Positions 36,570 through 45,251 of a stretch of 64,000 bases of DNA are shown here, in pieces (within the stretch, counting starts at the first letter, position 1; the number at the start of each line of letters is the position of its first letter). This DNA comes from Dyadobacter fermentans. Lineage in GTDB: Bacteria; Bacteroidota; Bacteroidia; Cytophagales; Spirosomataceae. The notes beneath the pieces were generated by a model. It did not search any database. It was not told the DNA's origin and saw only the letters and a list, made by a program, of their open reading frames with translations. The position numbers were made by a program, and so were the translations under genes. The stretch spans positions 496,001 to 560,000 of the forward strand of contig NZ_JAHXBN010000011.1 in assembly GCF_019924045.1 (NCBI RefSeq). The letters are read 5' to 3'.

Positions 36570-36881
36570 TCAGGCCGACTGCAATGGTTTTTCGTCAGTC
36601 GCATTCTTGATCCAGTAGAGGCCTTTCAATAGCAGTTCACGTCCTTCCTCCACACCGTGCTTCATGATTACCTTCTCGATCAGCAACGGTGCGATGAGAT
36701 TGAACGGCATCGGAAGCCGCCGTAGAGCAGTCCTCCCGAGCAAGGCTCCCAGCCCTATTTCAACCCCCCGACCTGCCATGCCATCCGGACCGGCCGCCAT
36801 CAGATCTTTGAAATAGTCGACCGTCTGGGAAGCGGTTCCCTTTTTCTTCTGCGGCTTTGTCAGTTCATCCATTGGTTCCAT
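36570..36881 (-). CDS. Small conserved hypothetical protein
   Basis: A 103-residue protein that I cannot name. It starts with a charged stretch rich in Lys, Gln and Asp, continues with SQTVDYFKDLMAAGPDG, and then has an amphipathic to hydrophobic middle (VEIGLGALLGRTALRRLPMPFNLIAPLLIEKVIM, split here into the GLGALLGRTALRRL and PFNLIAPLLIEK parts) that could associate with the membrane. It lies 10 bp downstream of the YtxH gene, so the two are in one operon and probably share the sigma-54 promoter at 37202-37217. The pairing suggests a stress- or envelope-related role by association only. Confidence 0.75.
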   Translation of the reverse strand: MEPMDELTKPQKKKGTASQTVDYFKDLMAAGPDGMAGRGVEIGLGALLGRTALRRLPMPFNLIAPLLIEKVIMKHGVEEGRELLLKGLYWIKNATDEKPLQSA

Positions 36882-36891
36882 AGCTATCGGG

Positions 36892-37155
36892 TCAAATGTT
36901 TCCTACCTGTTCACGGGCGGAGTCCGCGTACTCTTCCACGTACGTCTCACCTTCCTTTTTTAGCTCATCGGCTGCATCGGCTGCTTTCGCCTTGCTTTTT
37001 TCCAATGCCGCTATCAGATCCCCCGCCAGCTCATTGGTTTTCTTTTTCAGTTTTTTGATTGTTTTCTTACTATCCTCCGGTGCCAGCAGCAAGCCGATCA
37101 CCGCACCGGCCACTGCCGCAGTTACTATCCCTAAAATGATTTTGTTCGTTGACAT
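36892..37155 (-). CDS. YtxH-domain small membrane protein
   Basis: An 87-residue protein with one N-terminal transmembrane helix (ILGIVTAAVAGAVIGLLLAPEDSKKT) followed by a long Lys/Glu/Ala-rich helix likely to form a coiled coil. GLLLAPxxGxxxR-type ends of the membrane helix are the YtxH hallmark, here GLLLAPEDSKKTIKKLKKK. YtxH proteins are general-stress or envelope-associated proteins of unclear biochemical role. This gene begins 36 nt after the predicted start site of a good sigma-54 promoter on the minus strand, and is followed by the 103-residue gene after 10 bp. Confidence 0.88.
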   Translation of the reverse strand: MSTNKIILGIVTAAVAGAVIGLLLAPEDSKKTIKKLKKKTNELAGDLIAALEKSKAKAADAADELKKEGETYVEEYADSAREQVGNI

Positions 37156-37201
37156 AACACACTTGTTTTAATGTGGATCATTTTGTTTCAACAGGAATTG
37201 C

Positions 37202-37217
37202 CGCAAATCCTGTACCA
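37202..37217 (-). promoter_or_regulatory. Sigma-54 (-24/-12) promoter of the ytxH operon
   Basis: On the minus strand TGGTACAGGATTTGCG matches TGGCACG-N4-TTGCW at nine of twelve positions with GG (37216-37215) and GC (37204-37203) in exact register. The start site would be near 37191, leaving a leader of about 36 nt. It is back-to-back with the plus-strand site at 37244. Confidence 0.65.
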
Positions 37218-37243
37218 ATCGGGGCTCTAATGCGGCCCGCAGA

Positions 37244-37259
37244 TGGCAGGGTTATTGCT
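37244..37259 (+). promoter_or_regulatory. Sigma-54 (-24/-12) promoter of the receiver-domain gene
   Basis: TGGCAGGGTTATTGCT matches TGGCACG-N4-TTGCW at eleven of twelve positions, the only difference being G for C at position 6. GG is at 37245-37246 and GC at 37257-37258. The start would be near 37270, about 92 nt before the ATG at 37362. Confidence 0.7.
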
Positions 37260-37361
37260 TTATCTCACCTCAAAGGTTAGTTCGTAATAAACGCCATGCT
37301 AGTGGCGCCGGAAAATACCTCCGCTACCGATGACTGAAATTTTTACTTCTCACACAGCGCT

Positions 37362-37739
37362 ATGAAAATTGTTATTATTGAAGATGAACGGGATTTGGGA
37401 GTGTTGATGCGCAATTTTCTAGTCAGGCAGTTGAATATTAAAACACCCGATGGCAACATCAGGGTGGTGGCCTCATTAATGGAAGGCATTGATTGTGTCC
37501 GGGACATGCGACCCGATTGGATATTCATAGACAACAACTTACCCGATGGAAAGGGTATACAGGCAATCCGGCAAATACGGGATGTACACCCGGGCAAACG
37601 TGCAAAAGTGGTGATGATGAGCGCCATGACGAACCTGAAAGAAGAAGCGTTCAGGAACGGCGCCGACTTTTTCCTCGATAAACCCATAAGCTTTGTAGAA
37701 GTCAAGAATATCTTCACAAAACCTGGAAATGAAATCTAA
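37362..37739 (+). CDS. Single-domain response regulator (receiver only)
   Basis: A 125-residue CheY-like protein with no output domain. It has MKIVIIEDERDLG (acidic pair), the phospho-acceptor Asp in WIFIDNNLPDGKG (about residue 57), a conserved Ser/Thr position in VVMMSAMTN and Lys in FFLDKPISF. The protein ends 14 residues after that Lys, so it can only act by protein contact or as a phosphate sink. A strong sigma-54 promoter lies upstream, and the gene is divergent from ytxH. Given the REC-PAS kinase and NtrC-type regulator nearby, it could feed back on that phosphorelay (inference). Confidence 0.93.
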   Translation: MKIVIIEDERDLGVLMRNFLVRQLNIKTPDGNIRVVASLMEGIDCVRDMRPDWIFIDNNLPDGKGIQAIRQIRDVHPGKRAKVVMMSAMTNLKEEAFRNGADFFLDKPISFVEVKNIFTKPGNEI

Positions 37740-37865
37740 GCCTCGCGGCTGCTGGCATCACAACAAATCGTGGAAATACTTGCATCAATTGGGGATTTGT
37801 TCCGGTTGTCCGTAGAAAATATTGCTCAAACCGACCATTCACGACTGTTTAATTGCAGTTAACTT

Positions 37866-40142
37866 CTAAAACAGCACAGGACATTTTGTCCCCGACCGGG
37901 CCCTGCCACCCGGCATTTTCACCTTCTGGCTGCGGTACCGCACATGTTTCTTTTTACCGGTATCCAGTTTCTTTTTCTCATAGGGAACCAGCTTAAAATC
38001 ATATTCGGGAATAAAATAATCTTCTTTGTATTCGGCCACTGGCAATGGCATGTAGTGGCGGCCCGGAAACGTCAACACGTCATATTCGTAGTCGTACAGG
38101 TAAATAGTCACGAAACCGTCACGACTGTATTTAATGCCTATGTCGGAGAAAGGACTGTCCTCATCCGAAGACGCGACGAGCCGCATGATTTCCTTCTGCT
38201 TACCTTTTACGAGCACCGACATATTGTACTGGAAAACGCGGTGCAGCGAGTCGATCTGAATGGCGATACCCAGATAGTATTTCGCATCTTTAAGCCGCTC
38301 CTGGCCCGCATACATGACCGCCGTATTGTTCAGCGCACTCTTATCCTGGTAGGTCTGGTAACTCAGCTTCGCATCGTCGTACCGTTCCATATACCGGTAC
38401 ACATTCCCCTGGTTCACATTATAGAACTTCCGGGCGGGTGCAGCCGCCATAGCGAGTTTGAAATCTTCAAATGCACCGTCATATCGGGCATTGGCTTCAT
38501 TTACCTGGTGTTTCTGGGAATGCCGGTTCCCGATGTAAGCCTGTACAATCCCATGGTTATTGTGCAGGAATGGTAGTTCAGGTTTCTCGCGCACAAGGCT
38601 ATCGAATACCGCCATCGACTTATCAAGCTGATCGTTTTCCAGCAGCACAATTCCCCAGCCATTCTGCGCATTCACGTTCGACCGGTTCAGAGAAATGGCC
38701 TTTTTAAATACCTGATACCCTTTTTTATACATATCAAAATGCAGTAGCAGGTTGCCATAATTACTCCACATCAGGTCGTAGCCCTGCTCATACTGCAACG
38801 CTTTCGCCAAATACTGCCCCGCCTCCGAAAACCGCTTCTGGTCGATCATAATGCCGCTTAGCCCCGCCAGCGCTTCGTAGCGTATCGGATCGAGCTTGAT
38901 CGCCTTCTGGAAATCCTCCTGCGCCTGAGTGGTCTTTTTCAGGTAATATTCCGAAAACGCTTTCGTAACGAAAAGGTCGGCGAAGAACTTGTTGTCCTCA
39001 TTCAATGCCTTTTCCCCTTTCTTGAAATCCTTTAATGCGAGGTCGTACTTCTTTTGCCCGTAGTAGGCTACCGCGCGACCGAGATAAGCCGGTAAATAGG
39101 TCGAGTCCTTCTTAATCACCCTGTCAAAAAGGGAAAATGCGGTCTGATACTCGTGTTTGCTAAGATGGGTGTTCGCGATCCCGGACATCAATGCGGGTGT
39201 CTCGCGCTTCAAAGTCGAGGCGAGTTTATAGTACCGCTGCGCCTCGCTCGTCTGTTGCAGGCCGTAGCACGAATGTGCCATTCCGAGGTAAGCGTCGCCC
39301 CGAAATGTGCGGTCGTCGGTTTCAAGGTATTTTTCAAAAACGGCTTTCGCCATCCCGAACTGATTGAGTGACAGCAATGCATTCGCGTAGCGTATCTGTG
39401 CCTTCGGGTGCGTACGCGCCACTTTTTCAAAATCCTTCACCGCCCGCTTCTCGTTGCCCGTGCGCATCAGAATGTCGCCGCGTTGCAGGCGGTAGGCCAT
39501 CTCGTCCTTCTGGCGGATCGCGGTCGTCAGCTCATCCACAGCCTCTTCCATCCGGCCACCGTACTTGTGCACCATGCCCAGGTTGAAATTCCATTTGCCG
39601 CCCGTGTTTTTCGCGGAATTGTCTGTGGCGTACCTCGCAGCCTCATTGTATCGTTTCTGCTTGCCAAGCGCCACGAGCGTATTCACCGTCGCAGCGGAGC
39701 CGCCCGGCGCCTCGAAAAAATCTTTACGCGCCGCATCATATTTACCTGATAGCAACGCAAAAAGCCCGCGGTTATAATGCAAATGCGGATCGAGCTCTGC
39801 CAGATCCAGCGCCTCCATAATATGCAATGCTTTTGAATAGTTGCCGGAAAGCGCGAGGATCACCGCCTCGTTGTTCATGCGCTGTACGGAATCGGAAGGT
39901 TGGAAGGCCTGCTTATGGTAGAGCGCATAAGCAGCCTGCAAGTTGCGAACGCCGCGTTGGTATTCTTCGTCGCGCAATAACGCAGGATTATTTTCCTCGA
40001 ATGACTTGTTGAAAATAGGTAGAAGTTCTTTGACAAGTCGCTGGCACTCACTAAAATCCTGCGCTGAGAGCTGTCGCGGCGCTAACACCGTCAACATCAG
40101 CAACATACCTGTCATTACAAGTAGGTGGATTTTCTGTACCAT
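37866..40142 (-). CDS. Large periplasmic tetratricopeptide-repeat protein
   Basis: A 758-residue exported protein: signal peptide (IHLLVMTGMLLMLTVLA, then QLSAQDF), then at least ten TPR units from about residue 90 to 630, for example LALSGNYSKALHIMEALDLAELDP, GRAVAYYGQKKYDLALKDFKKG and AYLGMAHSCYGLQQTSEAQRYY. The C-terminal 130 residues are non-TPR, with a Tyr-rich strand region (YDYEYDVLTFPGRHY) and a basic tail (KKKLDTGKKKHVRYRSQKVK). TPR arrays scaffold protein complexes; no enzyme domain is visible. It stands alone between the receiver gene and the GH65 gene. The 141-bp gap upstream is AT-rich and shows no clear promoter. Confidence 0.88.
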   Translation of the reverse strand: MVQKIHLLVMTGMLLMLTVLAPRQLSAQDFSECQRLVKELLPIFNKSFEENNPALLRDEEYQRGVRNLQAAYALYHKQAFQPSDSVQRMNNEAVILALSGNYSKALHIMEALDLAELDPHLHYNRGLFALLSGKYDAARKDFFEAPGGSAATVNTLVALGKQKRYNEAARYATDNSAKNTGGKWNFNLGMVHKYGGRMEEAVDELTTAIRQKDEMAYRLQRGDILMRTGNEKRAVKDFEKVARTHPKAQIRYANALLSLNQFGMAKAVFEKYLETDDRTFRGDAYLGMAHSCYGLQQTSEAQRYYKLASTLKRETPALMSGIANTHLSKHEYQTAFSLFDRVIKKDSTYLPAYLGRAVAYYGQKKYDLALKDFKKGEKALNEDNKFFADLFVTKAFSEYYLKKTTQAQEDFQKAIKLDPIRYEALAGLSGIMIDQKRFSEAGQYLAKALQYEQGYDLMWSNYGNLLLHFDMYKKGYQVFKKAISLNRSNVNAQNGWGIVLLENDQLDKSMAVFDSLVREKPELPFLHNNHGIVQAYIGNRHSQKHQVNEANARYDGAFEDFKLAMAAAPARKFYNVNQGNVYRYMERYDDAKLSYQTYQDKSALNNTAVMYAGQERLKDAKYYLGIAIQIDSLHRVFQYNMSVLVKGKQKEIMRLVASSDEDSPFSDIGIKYSRDGFVTIYLYDYEYDVLTFPGRHYMPLPVAEYKEDYFIPEYDFKLVPYEKKKLDTGKKKHVRYRSQKVKMPGGRARSGTKCPVLF

Positions 40143-40283
40143 AGGGGTGCGTAATGGCTCAAAAAGCCCCTAACCTACAAGTAATCAGGGAAAATTACAA
40201 TTATTGCTTAGACCGTTTGATAAATTTCGGTTAAAATATAATTTTTTAAATAAATAACATTATTTTAAGTAAACTGCCGGTGA

Positions 40284-42599
40284 TTAAAGTTGCACGGAAG
40301 CCAGAGCATCGATAAACACCTTTTTATCGTTAACCAGGACGGTCAGAGCACTTTCCGAGGCGTTTTCAATGGTTATCGCCTGTTTCGAAACAGATACTTT
40401 CAGCAAAGTGCCCCTGAAACCGATCCGGAACGAGTATCCCTCCCACTGCTCGGGAATATACGGCTTGAACGACAACAGGCCGTCGATTACCCGTTGCCCT
40501 GCGAAGCCCTTTACAACGCTCATCCAGGTACCTGCCATCGAAGTAATATGCAGGCCGTCCTCCGTGTCGTTATTGTAATCGTCCAAATCCAGGCGGGCTG
40601 TCCGCAAATACATTTCATATGCTTTTTCCCGCAAACCCAGACCCGCGGCCAGGATCGAGTGGACGCACGGCGACAAGGACGATTCATGAACGGTCATTGG
40701 CTCGTAGAACTCGAAGTTGCGACGGATAGCGGCCGCGTCGAATTCATGCTCGAAGAAGTAGAGGCCCTGCAATACATCAGCCTGCTTGATAAAACACGAC
40801 CGCAGGATCCTATCCCACGACCACCGCTGGTTAATGGGGCGCTGGCTGGCTATGTCGGCGACGGTCAGCAGTTCCTTGTCCAGGAAGCCCTGCTGCTGCA
40901 AATACACCTGCCTGTTTTCATCAAACGGGTAATGCATGTTATCGACGATGTGTTTCCAGTCTGCGAGTTCCGTATTCAGTTGCAGGTTGGTTTTGAAAAT
41001 CACCTCGTTCAGCTTGCGGGAGTCTTCTTTCCATAGCTTATCGATGACTTCCAGCGTATAGCGCAGTGTCCAGCAGGCAATGTAATTGGTGTACCAGTTG
41101 TTGTTGACATTGTTCTCGTATTCGTTCGGCCCGGTTACCCCCAGCATGACATACTGCCCCTTGTCCTCCGACCAGTTGATACGCTGCTTCCAGAACCGCG
41201 AAATGCCGATCAGCACTTCCAGGCCCCATTCCTTAACATAGCTTTCGTCACCGGTGTAGCGGGTATAATCGTAAATAGCATAGGCAATGGCGCCGTTCCG
41301 GTGAATCTCCTCAAAAGTGATCTCCCATTCGTTGTGACACTCCTCTCCGTTCATGGTCACCATCGGATAAAGTGCGGCACCGTCGGTGAAACCCAACTTT
41401 CCGGCATTCTCGATCGCCTTTTCCAAATGCTTGTAACGGTAAACGAGCAAGTTGCGCGCCACTTTTTCGTCGGCCGTAGAAAGGTAGAACGGAATACAGT
41501 AAGCTTCGGTGTCCCAATAGGTGCTGCCGCCATATTTCTCCCCGGTAAATCCTTTGGGTCCAATATTCAGGCGCTCATCTTCTCCGGTATAAGTTTGTCC
41601 CAAATGGAAGATATTGAACCGGATACCTTGCTGCGCGGCCACGTCGCCGGCAATGGTGATATCGTTCTTCTCCCATTTGCCCGCCCACGCCTGCACCTGC
41701 TCCGCGTACATGCGATCGAATCCCTTTTCGGCAATCCGGGCAATGTAGGCTTTCGCCTGGGGAACCAGTTCGCCGTGCGCGTAGTTGGCCGACGAGAGGT
41801 TTACGGCATACTTGTAAATGGTAACCTCCTGGCCTTCCCGCACCGCTACCTGCACAGTACCCGCCACATATTTTTCCCTTGACGCGGTCTGGGCGGTGCC
41901 TGTTACAGCCATGCCATTCAGTTTCACATCAAACTGCATCCCTGTCGCGACGCGGAACTGCTCAACCTGATAGGGATTACTTTTCGTTTCAAGTACAAGG
42001 TATCCTTCCTGCGCGTATGCCTCATGCGCGATGCCGTTCCAGAACGACTCGTCGTAGTTGGAATCCCGGTTGCGGATATTCCCATCGAGGAATGGGGTAA
42101 TGCTGAAATCGTCGGTAAAGTTGAGCGGTACCATGCTGTAACTGATGGCGCCGGCCTCGTCGTCAGCCATGCTGCAAAAGCGTTTGGAATGAATGCGGAG
42201 CTTCCTCCCGCCCGACAGCGTCACCGTCGCGGTACGTTCCAGCACACCTTCTTTCATATTGAGCACACGACGGAATTCGTCGATTTTGCAGGTATTCAAA
42301 TCGAGCAATTCTGTACCGACGCGAATCTCGATGCCCGTCCAGTTGCAGGCATTGAGTACTTTGGCGAAATAGTTGGGATAACCGTTCTTCCACCAGCCTA
42401 CCCTGGTTTTATCGGGAAAATAAACGCCTGCAACGTAGTTTCCGAGCAGTGTTTTGCCTGAATATCCTTCTTCAAAATTACCTCGCTGGCCCATCCGGCC
42501 ATTGCCGAGGCTCATGAGGCTTTCCGTAATTTCGTTGTGTTCGGGGTGAAAACCTTCTTCTACGATGCACCATTCATCGTGCGTGATGTAATTCTTCAT
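40284..42599 (-). CDS. Glycoside hydrolase family 65 phosphorylase (maltose phosphorylase-like)
   Basis: A 771-residue cytoplasmic phosphorylase. The N-terminal beta-sandwich leads to an (alpha/alpha)6 barrel with the catalytic Glu in GVTGPNEYENNVNNNWYTN (about 478-496), the KQADVLQGLYFF segment (about 598-609) and the phosphate-binding VHESSLSPCVHSI (about 640-652). GH65 phosphorylases split maltose, trehalose or kojibiose with phosphate into beta-glucose 1-phosphate and glucose. GPNEY followed by ENNVNNN fits maltose phosphorylase best. Its start overlaps the pgmB stop by 4 bp, so the product feeds directly to beta-phosphoglucomutase. No signal peptide is present. Confidence 0.93.
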   Translation of the reverse strand: MKNYITHDEWCIVEEGFHPEHNEITESLMSLGNGRMGQRGNFEEGYSGKTLLGNYVAGVYFPDKTRVGWWKNGYPNYFAKVLNACNWTGIEIRVGTELLDLNTCKIDEFRRVLNMKEGVLERTATVTLSGGRKLRIHSKRFCSMADDEAGAISYSMVPLNFTDDFSITPFLDGNIRNRDSNYDESFWNGIAHEAYAQEGYLVLETKSNPYQVEQFRVATGMQFDVKLNGMAVTGTAQTASREKYVAGTVQVAVREGQEVTIYKYAVNLSSANYAHGELVPQAKAYIARIAEKGFDRMYAEQVQAWAGKWEKNDITIAGDVAAQQGIRFNIFHLGQTYTGEDERLNIGPKGFTGEKYGGSTYWDTEAYCIPFYLSTADEKVARNLLVYRYKHLEKAIENAGKLGFTDGAALYPMVTMNGEECHNEWEITFEEIHRNGAIAYAIYDYTRYTGDESYVKEWGLEVLIGISRFWKQRINWSEDKGQYVMLGVTGPNEYENNVNNNWYTNYIACWTLRYTLEVIDKLWKEDSRKLNEVIFKTNLQLNTELADWKHIVDNMHYPFDENRQVYLQQQGFLDKELLTVADIASQRPINQRWSWDRILRSCFIKQADVLQGLYFFEHEFDAAAIRRNFEFYEPMTVHESSLSPCVHSILAAGLGLREKAYEMYLRTARLDLDDYNNDTEDGLHITSMAGTWMSVVKGFAGQRVIDGLLSFKPYIPEQWEGYSFRIGFRGTLLKVSVSKQAITIENASESALTVLVNDKKVFIDALASVQL

Positions 42600-43246
42600 A
42601 TGTTTTCCAATTGGGGCAAACCAAAATTTTCAAAACCGGCGATCACCATATCAGCTTCCGTGAGAACCGACGCTTCCCCTACGCCCACAGCCAGCATACC
42701 GGCCGCTTTCGCCGATTGGATACCGGCAACAGCGTCTTCGAATACCGCGCAACTCGCCGGTGGCACATGCAGATCAGCCGCACCCATCAGGAACACCTGC
42801 GGATCGGGCTTGCCTTTGGTAATGCGGTTTCCGTCGACGATCGTATCGAAGTAATGCAGCATATCAATCCTTTCAAGAATCACCTTCGCATTCTTACTGG
42901 CAGAGCCGAGGCCGCTGGGGATACCGTTTTGTTTCAATTCGTCGAGGAAATGGCGTACGCCCGGTAATGCGTCGTCGGGTGTCATTTGCATGCAAAGTTC
43001 CAGGTAACGGGCATTCTTGGCCGTGGCTCTGCGAAGCTTTTCTTCGTCTGACAATGTAACTCCGCCGATCGACAGCACGATTTCGAGCGATTCCATCCGG
43101 CTGATGCCTTTCAGGCGTTCGTTTTCTTCACGCGTAAGGTCGAAACCGAGGTCCTGCGCCATTTCGCGCCAGGCGATGTAGTGAAATTGGGCGGTATCAA
43201 CGATTACCCCGTCGAGATCAAAAAGGCAAGCTTGTATTGAGGGCAT
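42596..43246 (-). CDS. pgmB: Beta-phosphoglucomutase
   Basis: A 216-residue HAD-superfamily mutase converting beta-glucose 1-phosphate to glucose 6-phosphate. Visible are the nucleophile motif CLFDLDGVIVDTAQFHY (Asp10 and Asp12), the cap segment KGISRMESLEIVL, GLGSASKNAKVILE, and TKGKPDPQVFLMGA followed by FEDAVAGIQSAKAAGM. All are typical for PgmB. It is the first gene of a two-gene operon with GH65 (4-bp overlap). A perfect -7 box (TAAATTTG, minus strand, 43254-43261) lies only 7 bp before the ATG, so the transcript would have almost no leader if that box is used. The divergent GH13 gene is 132 bp away. Confidence 0.95.
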   Translation of the reverse strand: MPSIQACLFDLDGVIVDTAQFHYIAWREMAQDLGFDLTREENERLKGISRMESLEIVLSIGGVTLSDEEKLRRATAKNARYLELCMQMTPDDALPGVRHFLDELKQNGIPSGLGSASKNAKVILERIDMLHYFDTIVDGNRITKGKPDPQVFLMGAADLHVPPASCAVFEDAVAGIQSAKAAGMLAVGVGEASVLTEADMVIAGFENFGLPQLENI

Positions 43247-43378
43247 ATCATTTCAAATTTAATATCTTGCAAAATAGTAAAAAATAGCAATTTGCTGCGC
43301 CAGGGCCGAAATACGGGCTATCCGGTGTCACCGGGCCCCGTCGCACGCTTTCCCATAACATTTAGAAACCCCAAAGAA

Positions 43379-45118
43379 ATGTCCGCCGTCAACAAGGATA
43401 AATTCGTTATATACCAGGCATTTACGCGACTCTTCGGCAATCAGAATACGACTAACAAGGTCTACGGTATGATTGAAGAGAACGGGTGCGGGAAGTTCAA
43501 CGACATCGACGACACTGCATTAGCAGCACTAAAGGGTTTCGGCGTGACCCACCTCTGGTATACCGGCGTGCTCGAACATGCCACGCTCACCGATTATTCG
43601 CAATACGGCATTAACCCCGACCATCCGTTGATCGTGAAAGGTATTGCCGGTTCGCCTTATGCGGTCAAGGACTATTATGATGTGGATCCCGACCTTGCTG
43701 TGGATGTACCTAACCGGATGCAGGAATTTGAAAACCTCGTTGCGCGTACGCATACACACGGGCTGAAAGTGCTAATCGATTTTATCCCTAACCATGTTGC
43801 CCGGCAGTATCATTCGGATGTACGGCCTGAGGGCGTGAGGGATTTCGGGGAGGATGACGACAATACAGTCGCGTTCAACCCTTCCAACAACTTTTATTAT
43901 ATTCCAAATCACGATTTCGTGGTGCCGGAAGGCCATAAGCCACCGCTGCCGGTAACGACTCCCTACCATGAACGCCCCGCCAAAGCAACCGGCAACGATG
44001 TTTTTCAAGCCCAGCCCAGCCAGTACGATTGGTACGAGACCGTCAAGCTGAACTACGGCGTCGATTACCTCGACGGCCGGTCGCGCCATTTTGACCCTAT
44101 CCCATCCACCTGGCTCAAAATGCGCGATATTCTCATTTACTGGACCCGCAAAGGTGTGGATGGTTTCCGATGCGACATGGCCGAAATGGTGCCTGTTGAG
44201 TTTTGGGGATGGGTAATCCCGGAAGTCAAGAAGGAAAATCCCGCAGTCATTTTCATTGCAGAGATCTACAATCCGTTTGAATACCGCAATTACATTTATA
44301 CAGGACAATTCGATTACTTGTACGACAAGGTTGGGCTGTATAACTCGCTGCGGCGGATGATCGAGGGGCACGGAAGCGCCTCGGATATTACGCGCATCTG
44401 GCAGCACGAATCGGGTGATTTCAGCGAGCATATGCTGCGTTTTCTTGAAAATCACGATGAACAGCGCATTGCTTCCAAGTATTTTGCCGGAAATCCGTGG
44501 ACTGCATTGCCTGCGATGGTACTGAGTGCGACGCTGCATACGGGCCCGCTGATGCTCTATTTCGGGCAGGAACTCGGCGTGGATCCTACCCAGCAGGAAG
44601 GTTTCCAGGGTGAGGATGGTCGTACGACCATTTTCGACTACTGGGGCGTGCCCGAATTCCAGCAATGGGTCAATGGTGGCCGATTCAACGAAGAACTGCT
44701 TACCACCGAACAAAAAACGCTGCGTCAGTTTTACGGCAACCTCAATGCATTTGTGCTTGAAAACGAGGCGGTGTATGCCGGCGGATTCTATGACTTGCAA
44801 TATGTAAACGCCAACGGGCAATCGTTCAATTACGACGGAAATTTCATTTTCAGCTATTTGCGGCATACTCACGATCAAAAAATATTGTTCGTATACAATT
44901 TTCATGAGTCTGATACCGTAGAAACGCTGGTTAAAGTGCCGCAGGACGTATGGACAAACGTGCTGAATCTGGGCAATACTGGTGATTACAAATTGAAGCC
45001 CGTGTTCCCGCTCGAAGTACCTCAGGTACAGTTGCGCACAGCCGACATTACTTCCACCGGCGTGCACCTCGAACTCCCGCCGATCTCGGCATTCGCTTTC
45101 GAGATCGTGCCGAAGTAA
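43379..45118 (+). CDS. Alpha-amylase family protein (GH13), cytoplasmic
   Basis: A 579-residue GH13 enzyme. The barrel motifs are present: LIDFIPNHVAR (region I), GFRCDMAEMVP with the nucleophile Asp (region II), IFIAEIYNP with the general acid Glu (region III) and FLENHDEQRIAS with the third Asp (region IV). A beta domain ends the protein (LPPISAFAFEIVPK). There is no signal peptide. I start it at ATG 43379; the frame is open 29 codons upstream but without conserved sequence. It is divergent from pgmB-GH65, which suggests joint use of maltodextrins, by hydrolysis or glucosyl transfer. Specificity is not clear; the spacing of loops is not that of a classical secreted amylase. Confidence 0.92.
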   Translation: MSAVNKDKFVIYQAFTRLFGNQNTTNKVYGMIEENGCGKFNDIDDTALAALKGFGVTHLWYTGVLEHATLTDYSQYGINPDHPLIVKGIAGSPYAVKDYYDVDPDLAVDVPNRMQEFENLVARTHTHGLKVLIDFIPNHVARQYHSDVRPEGVRDFGEDDDNTVAFNPSNNFYYIPNHDFVVPEGHKPPLPVTTPYHERPAKATGNDVFQAQPSQYDWYETVKLNYGVDYLDGRSRHFDPIPSTWLKMRDILIYWTRKGVDGFRCDMAEMVPVEFWGWVIPEVKKENPAVIFIAEIYNPFEYRNYIYTGQFDYLYDKVGLYNSLRRMIEGHGSASDITRIWQHESGDFSEHMLRFLENHDEQRIASKYFAGNPWTALPAMVLSATLHTGPLMLYFGQELGVDPTQQEGFQGEDGRTTIFDYWGVPEFQQWVNGGRFNEELLTTEQKTLRQFYGNLNAFVLENEAVYAGGFYDLQYVNANGQSFNYDGNFIFSYLRHTHDQKILFVYNFHESDTVETLVKVPQDVWTNVLNLGNTGDYKLKPVFPLEVPQVQLRTADITSTGVHLELPPISAFAFEIVPK

Positions 45119-45127
45119 CCCGGCTTC

Positions 45128-45158
45128 AAGCCCTTTTGCCGTTGCAAAAGGGGCTTTT
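45128..45158 (+). terminator. Rho-independent terminator after the GH13 gene
   Basis: A 12-bp stem with one bulged base (45128-45139 with 45144-45156), a 4-nt loop, and four T at the end. It lies 10 bp after the stop. Confidence 0.8.
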
Positions 45159-45251
45159 GATCATTAATTTTACATTATCCACGAATTTGTGGCTATTTTA
45201 TGGTGGCAAGTTTTTGTCGTTAACGTACCCTGGTTTTAAAGAAATTCAAGT

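Noticed and set aside
37190..37214. 6-bp inverted repeat acagga/tcctgt near the ytxH promoter as an enhancer site
   Set aside because: It overlaps the -24/-12 element of the minus-strand promoter, so it is too close for an NtrC enhancer and too short to claim.
43772..45067. Long open frame (431 codons) antisense to the GH13 gene
   Set aside because: Its translation has no recognisable motif and it mirrors the codon bias of the GH13 gene; the sense frame has all GH13 motifs.
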